A stretch of DNA of 44,971 nucleotides from Clostridia bacterium. Lineage in GTDB: Bacteria; Bacillota; Clostridia; Oscillospirales; CAG-272. Position numbers and translations under genes: made by a program. The notes under the pieces were generated by a model. It saw nothing but the letters and a program-made list of their open reading frames with translations, had not been told where the DNA came from and searched no databases. Where the stretch lies: NCBI GenBank assembly GCA_017539425.1, contig JAFYHA010000147.1:1-44971 (forward strand), written 5' to 3'. Position 1 is the stretch's first letter; every line of letters begins with the position of its first letter. Shown one piece after another: positions 7,494 through 15,224 of this stretch.

Positions 7494-9409
7494 AGCGTTC
7501 CGGCACTGAATCCGTACGATGCGATGAAGGCCGGAAGGTCCACATAGGCCAGATCCAGGTCCAGTTCGGTCGGGACTCCGTCCCGAGATCCGGTTGAGGA
7601 ATACTGCCAGAGGATGCAGACGTCCCGGTAATCCTTGTCCGGTTCTCCGGACGGCGTCCAGGAAGCGAGCCAGATGCAGTAGGATGCCGTTACGGTCTGC
7701 GCATCCAAAAGTCCGGCCAGCCAGTTTTTGTTGGTATACAGACCGGCAAAATAGCCCGAGTCAAGGATCCTGTCCAGGAACGTGCGGATCATACCGGTCG
7801 TCAGTTCGGCACCGAGCGTTTCCTGCTCTTCGGTCTCCATGTCGTAGAACAGGGGATAGTCCAGAGGGCGTCCGTCCAGCCAGGACAACGCCAAATCGGC
7901 ATCATTGGCGGCCTGTTCGACCGTTAGCGCATAGGTATAGAAATACGCCCCGATCTTCAGTCCCGCCGCGTGAGCCGCGGCATAATAGGCCGCGAACTGC
8001 TCGTCCGCGCCGTTGGACGTGCCCAGCCTGAGAATCACGAACGAACACCCGGATGCAGCCAGCTTTTCAAAATCGACCGGCGCGTTGTGAGCGGACAGAT
8101 CGCATCCGAGCACTGGTGTTTCAAGAGAAAAGGCGGACAGCATGGCCAGGGATTCCGGATAGGTCACTTCGGTCTCCTGGAGGACTTGGCTGCAGACCGA
8201 ACAGGATATTCTGTGAGTCCCCGCATGGTCAGGGGAAGGCGGCAGATGCGCCTCCTCCCATTGATGGCCGGCGGGGGCTGTTTCGTTGGAGTATTCGGTG
8301 TGCCCGCAGACCGAGCAGACGCCGGACGTATACCCCCCGGCCTCGCAGGTCGCGGGAACGACAGACAGAACGTAGGTGTGGTCCGTGGGCGGCAGGATCT
8401 GATCGATCCGCACAAATCCGCAGACTTCGCAGGTGTGCACGGTTTCTCCGGAGTGGGTGCAGGTCGGGGGAATGACCTCGTCCTGGAACCTGTGCCCGAG
8501 CGGCTCGGTATAGTTGTCCCGGTATTCATACCCGCAGCGCAGACAGGTCAGCTCAGTATAACCTCCGGATTCGCAGGACGGGGGCACGACATGAGCCTCC
8601 AGATTGTGACCGAGAGGCTCGGTATAGTCCGTTACATAGCTGTATCCGCAATGCTGGCAGACGTATTCGGTCTGCCCGCCGGCTGTACAGGTCGGCTGGG
8701 TGACGATTGCGGTGAAGGAGTGGCCGAGCGGTTCGGTGATGCTGTCGCGGTAAGAATATCCGCACCGGCGGCAGGTATACTCGGTAAATCCGCCGGAAAC
8801 GCAGTCAGGATAGACGATTTCCGCAGTAAAGCTGTGATCGGAGGGCGCGGCCCCCTGTTCCGTGTAGGTGTAGCCGCAGCTGTGGCACACATAAACGGTC
8901 TGTTCCGGAGAGGTACAGGTTGCCGGGGTGATCCGTACGTCGAAGGAGTGTTCGGCAAGGCCCGTATACTGATCCCGGACGGTGTAGCCGCAGCGGTCAC
9001 AGACCGAGTCGGTATATCCACCCCTCTGACAGGTCGGGGGAACGACGTCACTGTGGAAATGATGGCCTAGGGCTGCGTCGCCCGCAGTCTGGTACGAAGA
9101 TCCGCATCGGGCACAGCGGTACAGGGTGTAGCCGTCCTCCGTACAGGTCGGCGGAACGGTCTCGGACTGATAATCATGCAAAAGCGGAGAAATCAGATCC
9201 CCCCGGTATTCGGTACCGTCCGGCCGGCGGTAAGTGGTAAACCCGTACTGTTCGCAGGTCGGAGGTGTGACGGATACGATGGTATCAGGGACTGTTTCCG
9301 AGGTCCGGGATTCCGGGGTATGATCCGGACCGGACCGGCCGCATGCACCGAGCAGGACCAGGAGGAGCAGCAGGGTAGACAGCACATTCCAAAATGTATA
9401 TTTTTTCAT
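7490..9409 (-). CDS. Secreted lipoprotein: cysteine-rich repeat array plus GH25 lysozyme domain
   Basis: This 639-residue protein begins with a lipoprotein signal (KK, a leucine-rich core, then LLGACG with the lipidated Cys at about residue 23). Residues about 50-415 hold nine copies of a 38-40 residue unit with the pattern PxTC-GGYT-x-C-xx-C-G-(Y)-EPLGH, plus a final half copy; the first copy has lost its CxxC. The C-terminus (434 to about 630) is a GH25 muramidase. It starts LGCDLSAHNAPVDF, has ILRLGTSNG and GLKIGAYFYTY, and ends with WQYSSTG. The catalytic Asp-X-Glu is present as D523-M-E525. It would cleave peptidoglycan on the outer face while membrane-anchored. The repeats look able to bind zinc or to form a stalk, which is inference. 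AAGGAGGGG precedes the ATG. Confidence 0.9.
   Translation of the reverse strand: MKKYTFWNVLSTLLLLLVLLGACGRSGPDHTPESRTSETVPDTIVSVTPPTCEQYGFTTYRRPDGTEYRGDLISPLLHDYQSETVPPTCTEDGYTLYRCARCGSSYQTAGDAALGHHFHSDVVPPTCQRGGYTDSVCDRCGYTVRDQYTGLAEHSFDVRITPATCTSPEQTVYVCHSCGYTYTEQGAAPSDHSFTAEIVYPDCVSGGFTEYTCRRCGYSYRDSITEPLGHSFTAIVTQPTCTAGGQTEYVCQHCGYSYVTDYTEPLGHNLEAHVVPPSCESGGYTELTCLRCGYEYRDNYTEPLGHRFQDEVIPPTCTHSGETVHTCEVCGFVRIDQILPPTDHTYVLSVVPATCEAGGYTSGVCSVCGHTEYSNETAPAGHQWEEAHLPPSPDHAGTHRISCSVCSQVLQETEVTYPESLAMLSAFSLETPVLGCDLSAHNAPVDFEKLAASGCSFVILRLGTSNGADEQFAAYYAAAHAAGLKIGAYFYTYALTVEQAANDADLALSWLDGRPLDYPLFYDMETEEQETLGAELTTGMIRTFLDRILDSGYFAGLYTNKNWLAGLLDAQTVTASYCIWLASWTPSGEPDKDYRDVCILWQYSSTGSRDGVPTELDLDLAYVDLPAFIASYGFSAGTL
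8184..9272 (-). repeat. Tandem protein-level repeat, about nine units of 38-40 codons
   Basis: Each unit encodes C-x(9-11)-C-x2-C-x(13-16)-H with a conserved EPLGH or similar end. Units in the middle (about 8460-8830) are the most alike, and the outer ones are diverged. The DNA copies are too diverged for a satellite but clearly share ancestry. Confidence 0.85.
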
Positions 9410-9427
9410 AAATGCCCCTCCTTTTGC

Positions 9428-9460
9428 AAAAAATATACGGGCTCAAATACATGAGCCCGT
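9428..9460 (-). terminator. Terminator of the small membrane protein gene
   Basis: On the minus strand ACGGGCTCA and TGAGCCCGT form a perfect 9-bp stem with a 6-base loop, followed by ATATTTTTT. It lies between that gene's stop and the lysozyme start. Confidence 0.88.
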
Positions 9461-9477
9461 CCATACTGCGGTCCGGA

Positions 9478-9801
9478 TCAGACCGTGGTCTTGTCGAAAA
9501 GCTTGAGAGCCAGTTTTTCAAGACCGAAGAAAATGACCTCAATGATGAATGTACAGGTCAGCATACCGCAGATGATGTAGGACACCAGAAACCCGCGGTT
9601 CGTCTTGAAATAGCTTGCAAAATCATAAGTCCGGCTGGCTGTGCTCAGGGAATCGACATACAGGTGAGCCAGGATGATGGCCAGAACCAGTCCGCCGATC
9701 ACGGGGATCGCCACACGAACGGTCCAAAACCAGATTTTGTTTTCCTTAAAAAAGTGCTTCAGGCTGAATTTTCCGTCCATATCCTTCACGGCAGGGAACA
9801 T
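9478..9801 (-). CDS. Small two-TM membrane protein of unknown function
   Basis: I do not recognise this protein. About 107 residues contain a basic/aromatic N-terminal segment (SLKHFFKENKIWFW), a first hydrophobic span VRVAIPVIGGLVLAIILAHL, a polar linker of about 30 residues (STASRTYDFASYFKTNRG) and a second span around VSYIICGMLTCTFIIEVIFFGL. A short basic tail follows. The start is uncertain: ATG codons occur at 9885, 9801 and 9780, and none has a well-spaced ribosome site. The sequence before 9801 looks non-coding and Arg-rich, so I prefer 9801. It has its own promoter and terminator, so it is monocistronic. Confidence 0.55.
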   Translation of the reverse strand: MFPAVKDMDGKFSLKHFFKENKIWFWTVRVAIPVIGGLVLAIILAHLYVDSLSTASRTYDFASYFKTNRGFLVSYIICGMLTCTFIIEVIFFGLEKLALKLFDKTTV

Positions 9802-9907
9802 CGCGGTGCTGAATCCAGACCGGATCCCGTGCTCTCTCCTTTCGGTATCTTGTCGAATGTGCCCGGCCCGGAAGGCCGCGCGCATATTTTTTCTGAAAGC
9901 ATCATAA

Positions 9908-9936
9908 ATATTAGCATAAAACCGCGAGGTTGTCAA
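9908..9936 (-). promoter_or_regulatory. Promoter of the small membrane protein gene
   Basis: On the minus strand TTGACA (9931-9936), 17 bp, TAATAT (9908-9913). It is back to back with the serC promoter 25 bp away, so the 9802-10123 gap is a divergent control region. Confidence 0.8.
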
Positions 9937-9960
9937 CCTGTTTGTTGGTGGTTTTGCATA

Positions 9961-9989
9961 TTGACTAAAACCCGTATGGATTGTATAAT
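9961..9989 (+). promoter_or_regulatory. Promoter of the serC-serA operon
   Basis: TTGACT (9961-9966), 17 bp and a perfect TATAAT (9984-9989). The predicted transcript has a leader of about 128 nt before serC, with short GC hairpins (CCGGCTCCGCCGG) but no T-box or other riboswitch core that I can recognise. Confidence 0.85.
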
Positions 9990-10123
9990 ATTTCATGTTC
10001 GGGTTTCCGGCTCCGCCGGACCGGGCACCGGATTCCGAACACGCTCGGATCCGGGCAGTCAAAACGACGAAAAAGGAGGAAGGCGTTCCCTTGAAGCAAT
10101 TTTCAGGGGGGTGCGAATTGAAA

Positions 10124-11215
10124 ATGCAGAGAGTGTATAATTTTTCGGCCGGCCCTTCTATGTTGCCGCTGGCGGTTCTGGAAAAGGCCGCTGCCGAACT
10201 GGTTTGCTACGGCGAATCCGGTATGTCTGTCATGGAGATGTCTCATCGATCTCCTGAATACGATGCCATTATCAAAGATGCGGAAGCCAAGATCCGGACT
10301 CTGATGCAGATTCCGGACAACTATAAAGTCCTGTTCCTGCAGGGAGGTGCGTCCACACAGTTCGCAGCCGTGCCCCTGAACCTGATCCGTAGGACCGGGA
10401 AGGCGGACTATATCGTATCCGGACAGTTTTCCGGAAAGGCCTTCAAGGAGGCTCAGAAGCTGGGATACGACGTGAAGTGCGTTGCCACGACCAAGGATGA
10501 CAATTTCGATCATGTGCCGGTCGTGACCCGCGATATGTTCCGTCCGGATGCCGCTTATGTTCATATCTGCTTCAATAACACGATTTACGGGACCAAGTAT
10601 CCGTATATTCCGGATACCGGAGACATTCCTCTGGTCGCCGATATGTCTTCCTGCATTATTTCCGAACCGGTCGACGTATCCAAGTTCGGAGTGATCTATG
10701 CCGGAGCCCAGAAGAACATGGCACCGGCCGGCATGACGCTTGTAATCGTCCGTGAGGATCTTTTGGATTATGCGGAAGAAAAAATGCCGACCATGCTGGA
10801 ATGGAAGACCATGGCCGAGAACGGTTCCATGTACAACACCCCGCCCTGCTATGCCATCTATATGGCCAAGCTGGTCTATGAATGGATCCTGGGTCTGGGC
10901 GGACTGGAAGTGATGCAGGCCATGAACCGCAAGAAGGCGGACCTGCTGTACGGCTATCTGGACAGCCAGGATTACTACATCGCCCCTGTCAAGAAAGAGT
11001 CCCGTTCCATGATGAACGTCACGTTTGTGACCGGAGATCCCGAACTGGATAAGAAATTTGCTTCCGAGGCGGGCAAGGTCGGGCTGAAGAGCCTGAAGGG
11101 ACACCGTTCCGTCGGCGGCATGCGTGCGTCCATCTACAACGCGATGCCGTATGAAGGCGTGGAGGCGCTGGTCGCTTTCATGAAGAAGTTTGCCGCGGAG
11201 AACCCCAAGGCATAA
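10124..11215 (+). CDS. serC: Phosphoserine aminotransferase
   Basis: SerC converts 3-phosphohydroxypyruvate and glutamate to phosphoserine, step two of serine synthesis. The product has 363 residues, the usual size. It starts RVYNFSAGPSMLP like other SerC proteins. SVMEMSHRSPEYD, FLQGGASTQFAAVPLN and the PLP-lysine block YAGAQKNMAPAGMTLVIV are diagnostic, and the C-terminal GHRSVGGMRASIYNAMP loop is intact. I start at the ATG at 10124 on homology; GGGGGGTG lies 10 bases upstream. TTG codons at 10118 and at 10091 (the latter behind AAGGAGGAAGG) are in frame and could be used instead. serA follows after 17 bases. Confidence 0.96.
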   Translation: MQRVYNFSAGPSMLPLAVLEKAAAELVCYGESGMSVMEMSHRSPEYDAIIKDAEAKIRTLMQIPDNYKVLFLQGGASTQFAAVPLNLIRRTGKADYIVSGQFSGKAFKEAQKLGYDVKCVATTKDDNFDHVPVVTRDMFRPDAAYVHICFNNTIYGTKYPYIPDTGDIPLVADMSSCIISEPVDVSKFGVIYAGAQKNMAPAGMTLVIVREDLLDYAEEKMPTMLEWKTMAENGSMYNTPPCYAIYMAKLVYEWILGLGGLEVMQAMNRKKADLLYGYLDSQDYYIAPVKKESRSMMNVTFVTGDPELDKKFASEAGKVGLKSLKGHRSVGGMRASIYNAMPYEGVEALVAFMKKFAAENPKA

Positions 11216-11232
11216 GAAAAGAAGGTCAGACA

Positions 11233-12405
11233 GTGGAAAAGTATTCAGTTAAACTCTTAAATAAGATCGCCCCGTGCGGCGTCAAGAAATTCGGTGCGGA
11301 CAAATATGAGGTCGGCGCGGATGTGGAGCATCCGGACGGCATCATGGTCAGGTCCGCGGATATGCACGAGATGACCCTGGAGGACAACCTTCTGGCCATT
11401 GCCAGAGCCGGCGCGGGTGTCAACAACATTCCGATCGACGTCTGCTCGGAAAGAGGCATAGTGGTCTTCAACACACCGGGCGCCAACGCCAACGCCGTCA
11501 AGGAACTGGCCGTAGCCGCCCTGCTTCTGGCGTCCCGTGACATCTTCGGAGGCATCTGCTGGGCCAACAGCCTGAAGGGTACCGAAGGCGTGGCTGCCGC
11601 GGTGGAAAAGGGCAAATCCAAGTTCGCCGGACATGAGATCAAGGGTCAGACACTGGGTATCCTGGGTCTCGGTGCGATCGGCGCAAAACTGGCGGACGCG
11701 GCCGTGGCTCTGGGTATGAAAGTGGTCGGATGCGATCCGTTCCTGTCCGAGGAGGCCAAAAGCCGCCTGAACCCGCAGGTCACCCTGGCTGAAAAGTATG
11801 AGGACCTGTATGCCGTTTCGGATTATATTTCCATCCATGTGCCCGCCCTGCCGACGACAAAGGGCATGATCAACGCGGAGACCATCGGACAGATGAAGGA
11901 CGGTGTCCGGGTGCTCAATCTGGCCCGGGACACATTGGTCGACGCGAAGGCCATGAAAGAGGCGCTGGCGGCCGGCAAGGTCGGATGCTACGTCACGGAT
12001 TTCCCGACAGAGGAAACGGTCGGGGTGCCTGGCATCGTGGCCATTCCGCATCTGGGTGCTTCTACCGAAGAGAGCGAAGACAACTGCGCCATGATGGCTG
12101 CGGCCCAGCTCGATGACTATATCCAGAACGGAAACATCAAGAACAGCGTGAATTACCCGAACGCCTATCAGGAGTTCGAGAACAAGGTCCGTATGTGCAT
12201 CGCGCACAAGAACGTTCCCGGCACGCTGGCCAAGATCACGGGCGTTCTGTCCGGCGTAGGCGTCAATATCGAGCATATGCTGGATAAATCCAAGAAGGAT
12301 CTGGGCTACTCGATCCTGGATACCGACACACTTCCGTCCGATGAGGCTCTGAAAGCGCTGTCCGCGCTTCCTGAGGTCATCCGGGTGCGTGTGATCCAGA
12401 AGTAA
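11233..12405 (+). CDS. serA: D-3-phosphoglycerate dehydrogenase
   Basis: SerA oxidises 3-phosphoglycerate to 3-phosphohydroxypyruvate with NAD, the committed step of serine synthesis. The 390-residue protein has the D-2-hydroxyacid dehydrogenase fold: AGVNNIPIDVCSERGIVVFN, nucleotide-binding GILGLGAIGAKLADAA, an Arg-containing NLARDTLVD segment and IPHLGASTEESEDN. A C-terminal ACT-like domain (VPGTLAKITGVLSGVGVNIEHM) suggests feedback control by serine. It starts at GTG behind GAAGG, 17 bases after serC. This is the short single-ACT form without the extra allosteric substrate-binding domain. Confidence 0.96.
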   Translation: MEKYSVKLLNKIAPCGVKKFGADKYEVGADVEHPDGIMVRSADMHEMTLEDNLLAIARAGAGVNNIPIDVCSERGIVVFNTPGANANAVKELAVAALLLASRDIFGGICWANSLKGTEGVAAAVEKGKSKFAGHEIKGQTLGILGLGAIGAKLADAAVALGMKVVGCDPFLSEEAKSRLNPQVTLAEKYEDLYAVSDYISIHVPALPTTKGMINAETIGQMKDGVRVLNLARDTLVDAKAMKEALAAGKVGCYVTDFPTEETVGVPGIVAIPHLGASTEESEDNCAMMAAAQLDDYIQNGNIKNSVNYPNAYQEFENKVRMCIAHKNVPGTLAKITGVLSGVGVNIEHMLDKSKKDLGYSILDTDTLPSDEALKALSALPEVIRVRVIQK

Positions 12406-12422
12406 TCCGTATGAAACAAACA

Positions 12423-12460
12423 AAGCGGCACGATCCCGAACCGGACCGTGCCGCTTTTTT
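12423..12460. terminator. Bidirectional terminator between serA and thiN
   Basis: AAGCGGCACG (12423-12432) pairs with CGTGCCGCTT (12447-12456) and the T-run TTTTTT follows. In the other direction a short T-rich tail (TTTGTTTG) follows, so it can also end the long minus-strand operon. Confidence 0.9.
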
Positions 12461-12465
12461 GCCGC

Positions 12466-13092
12466 TCAGAGATCGCGGCACTCCATAATGAACAGGGAAC
12501 CCTTGCGCACGCTGATCAGCGCGCAGTTCCCGGTCAGCTCGTTGGAGACCGCAAACTGGATTGAGCGTTTGATCTTTGCGTTCTTGAGGGGGTACTTGCA
12601 CCCGGTGATCTCGACGCCCTTGGCGACCGGGTCCAGAGTCAGCAGGGAAAGATACGTATATGCGGATTTGGGAATCAGCACCGAGGAGTCCCGCAGATAC
12701 CGTACCCGGTTCTGGCCGTTGGTGATGACGGCGGGAATGTGGCGTTCATACAGGTCCTCCAGGATGTACAGGTTGGAAAACGTATGATCCAGCCTGCCGT
12801 CCAGCCCGCCGATCAGAATCAGGTCGTCGGCGCCCCGGCTCAGAGCCACCTCGACCGCGACCTGTGTGTCGGTGGAGTCTTTCTCCGGCTTGAGCAGCAT
12901 TTTCTCGATGCCGGCCGGGATCCTGGATTCGGGGAAGGAGTCGCAATCCCCGATAAACAGGGACGGTGTCTCGCCCATTTCCAGGGCATTGCGCAGTCCG
13001 GAATCCGCGGCCAGAATGAGGTCGCCCTCTTTCGGCCTTTCATGGATCGCGTCCGGATAGATCCGTCCGCCAACGTAAATAAAAGCGCGCAT
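12466..13092 (-). CDS. thiN: Thiamine diphosphokinase
   Basis: This enzyme transfers pyrophosphate from ATP to thiamine to make the cofactor thiamine diphosphate. The 208-residue protein carries the family signature blocks LILAADSGLRNA, FIGDCDSF, KDSTDTQVAVEVAL and GGLDGRLDHTFSNL, the last two holding the ATP and metal contacts. The C-terminal beta domain includes GCKYPLKNAKIKR. I start at the ATG at 13092, which has AGAAGG 8 bases upstream; the GTG two codons earlier is too close to it. It is the last gene of the housekeeping operon, 18 bases after rsgA, as in Bacillus subtilis. There is no THI-box riboswitch in the gap. Confidence 0.95.
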   Translation of the reverse strand: MRAFIYVGGRIYPDAIHERPKEGDLILAADSGLRNALEMGETPSLFIGDCDSFPESRIPAGIEKMLLKPEKDSTDTQVAVEVALSRGADDLILIGGLDGRLDHTFSNLYILEDLYERHIPAVITNGQNRVRYLRDSSVLIPKSAYTYLSLLTLDPVAKGVEITGCKYPLKNAKIKRSIQFAVSNELTGNCALISVRKGSLFIMECRDL

Positions 13093-13110
13093 ATTCACAC
13101 CTTCTTTGTG

Positions 13111-14148
13111 TCAAGCCCGCCCGGAACCGGAATCCAGGTCCCAGGGCTTCTTCTTTTTCAGGATCCCGTACAGTTCCGCATAGCTGTCGTGCCGGGTCCT
13201 GGGGATCCGTCCTTCACGTACCGCCTGCAGAACGGCGCATCCTTCCTCTTTGACGTGCGCGCAGTCCTGATACCGGCATTGGCCGAAATACGGGTCAAAC
13301 TCGGGAAAGGCATCGAATAGATCGTCTACGCGCATAAAATCGAACTGCTCGAAATCCAGCATCGTGAAACCGGGAGTGTCGGCCAGCCAGGCGTCCGGAT
13401 AACCGGATACGGACAGATCAAACAAGGTGATCTCCCTTGTGGTGTTGCGTCCCCGCTTGTTTTTATAGCTGATCTCGCCCGTTTTTTGCTTCAGATGAGG
13501 GAAAAGGAGGTTCATCAGCGTGGATTTGCCTACGCCGGACGCTCCGCACAGGCAGGATACCCGGCCCGGAAAGAAAGTCTGTGAGGCCTGCTTCAGGGCG
13601 TCGATCCCGGATCCTGTGACGGCACTGACCGCCAGCGTTTCAAATCCGGATGAGGAATACAGACCGACCAGCTTTTCCGCGGCGGTCGGATCCAGATCTG
13701 CCTTGGTGATCAGGATCAGGGGGCGGATGCGGTTGTGGACGGCAATAGCCGTCATTTTGTCCAAGGTCAGCAGCGGAGTCTGCGGATGGGTCGCCGACGC
13801 GACGATCATCATGCCGTCCAGGTTGGCCATGGCCGGCCGGATGAGCTCGTTCCGGCGGGGCAGGATCTCCACAACGGACATATCGGTCCCGTTCGGGTCC
13901 GGAACGGCCAGCCCGTTCTCCCCAAACGAGAAGGAGGCGTCTGTATACCGCAATGTCACAAGATCTCCGCAGAGCGGGGTCATTCCGGAATAGCGGAATC
14001 TGCCGCGGGCCGGACAGCGGACGGTCTGGCCGCACAGCGGGGAACCGGCCGGATACAACTTGCGATGCGCAGCCTCGTCATACAGCTTGACGGTATAGGC
14101 TCCGCCTACGCCCTGACAGATGCGTCCCCGGGTCTCATAGGTGGTCAT
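13111..14148 (-). CDS. rsgA: Ribosome small subunit-dependent GTPase A
   Basis: RsgA is a circularly permuted GTPase that checks late maturation of the 30S subunit. The 345-residue protein has an N-terminal OB domain (GRICQGVGGAYTVKL), G4 as LITKADL, G1 as CGASGVGKSTLMN after it in sequence (the permuted order) and G3 as LADTPGF. A C-terminal zinc knuckle with CRYQDCAHVKEEGC follows. The ATG overlaps the rlmN stop as ATGA, so translation is coupled. In Bacillus prpC and prkC lie between these two genes; here they are absent. Confidence 0.97.
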   Translation of the reverse strand: MTTYETRGRICQGVGGAYTVKLYDEAAHRKLYPAGSPLCGQTVRCPARGRFRYSGMTPLCGDLVTLRYTDASFSFGENGLAVPDPNGTDMSVVEILPRRNELIRPAMANLDGMMIVASATHPQTPLLTLDKMTAIAVHNRIRPLILITKADLDPTAAEKLVGLYSSSGFETLAVSAVTGSGIDALKQASQTFFPGRVSCLCGASGVGKSTLMNLLFPHLKQKTGEISYKNKRGRNTTREITLFDLSVSGYPDAWLADTPGFTMLDFEQFDFMRVDDLFDAFPEFDPYFGQCRYQDCAHVKEEGCAVLQAVREGRIPRTRHDSYAELYGILKKKKPWDLDSGSGRA

Positions 14149-15224
14149 GTGGACGGATCCTCCTGTGAAAGATGCGCCCGGCGGAGCTGCCCGCAGGAGG
14201 CGTTGATATCGGCCCCGAGCGTACGCCGGACCGTGGCCCGTATCCCGTGAGCTTCCAGGGTGCGGGCGAAGCGCTGGATCTCAGCATTTCCGGAGCGCGC
14301 AAAGCCGGATTCCTTGACGGTGTTCACCGGGATCAGGTTGACGTGAATGGGCATGGTCTCGGTTTCGGAGCGGAGATGCCGGTTGAGGACATCCGCCAGT
14401 TTCAGGGCGACCTCCTCCGTATCGTTCTGACCTGCAATCAAGGTATACTCGAAGGAGATCCGGCGGCCGGTTTCGTGAAAATAGCGGTTGCAGCTTTCCA
14501 GCAGGGTATGGATCGGAAACCGGCGGTTGACCGGCATCAGGGAGTCCCGTATCGTATCATCCGGGGCGTGCAGGGAAATGGACAGCGTGATCGGCAGGCC
14601 TTCTTTGGCCAACCGGTCGATCCGGTCCGCCAACCCGCAGGTCGACAGGGAGATATGCCGGCATCCGATGTTCAGCCCGTCCGGATGGGAGACCAGACGG
14701 ATGAAACGGACGACCTGGTCATAGTTGTCGAGCGGTTCTCCGATCCCCATCAAAACGATATTGGAAATGCGTTCCCCCAGATCCCTCTGCGCGGTGACGA
14801 CCTGACCGAGCAGTTCGCCCGCCGACAGATCCCGCACCTTGCCGCCCAGCGTGGACGCGCAGAACCGGCAGCCCATCCGGCAACCGACCTGGGAGGATAT
14901 GCAGATCGTCAGGCCGTGTTCATACCGCATGACGACGGATTCCACACATTCCCCGTCATACAGGGCAAAAAGATATTTTACGGTTCCGTCCAGCGCGGAG
15001 ACGAGTTTCCGGATCACGGACAGCGGATGGTAAGGAGCCGCGGCGGCCAGTACATTGCGCGTGGCTTTCCCGATGTTGGTCATCTCTTCCGGGGAGAGAC
15101 CGCGGTGAAGCTGGGGAAAAATCTGCCCGGCCCGGTATTTCGGTTCGCCGGCCTTTTGCAGGATGGCTTCCAGCTCTTCCGGGAACAGACTCAGAAGATC
15201 CGGTGTGGTGGCGTCAGATGGCAT
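14145..15224 (-). CDS. rlmN: 23S rRNA (adenine2503-C2)/tRNA methyltransferase RlmN
   Basis: RlmN is a radical-SAM enzyme that methylates C2 of A2503 in 23S rRNA and A37 in some tRNAs. The cluster motif is QVGCRMGCRFCASTLGGK (CxxxCxxC). VLMGIGEPLDNYDQV, the SLHAPDD segment and the C-terminal Cys in ADINASCGQLR (the resolving cysteine) complete the pattern. Length is 359 residues, normal. The ATG lies inside the last codons of rsmB (11-base overlap) behind GAGGA. The Cfr resistance methyltransferase is a relative, but the housekeeping context and sequence favour RlmN. Confidence 0.96.
   Translation of the reverse strand: MPSDATTPDLLSLFPEELEAILQKAGEPKYRAGQIFPQLHRGLSPEEMTNIGKATRNVLAAAAPYHPLSVIRKLVSALDGTVKYLFALYDGECVESVVMRYEHGLTICISSQVGCRMGCRFCASTLGGKVRDLSAGELLGQVVTAQRDLGERISNIVLMGIGEPLDNYDQVVRFIRLVSHPDGLNIGCRHISLSTCGLADRIDRLAKEGLPITLSISLHAPDDTIRDSLMPVNRRFPIHTLLESCNRYFHETGRRISFEYTLIAGQNDTEEVALKLADVLNRHLRSETETMPIHVNLIPVNTVKESGFARSGNAEIQRFARTLEAHGIRATVRRTLGADINASCGQLRRAHLSQEDPST

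Noticed and set aside
8184-9272. Possible CRISPR array in the repeated region
   Set aside because: The repeats are coding, in frame and diverged at DNA level, with about 115-bp period and no constant spacer/repeat alternation.
9802-10062. N-terminal extension of the small membrane protein back to 10062
   Set aside because: It would run across its own promoter and the serC promoter; the encoded residues are of non-coding type.
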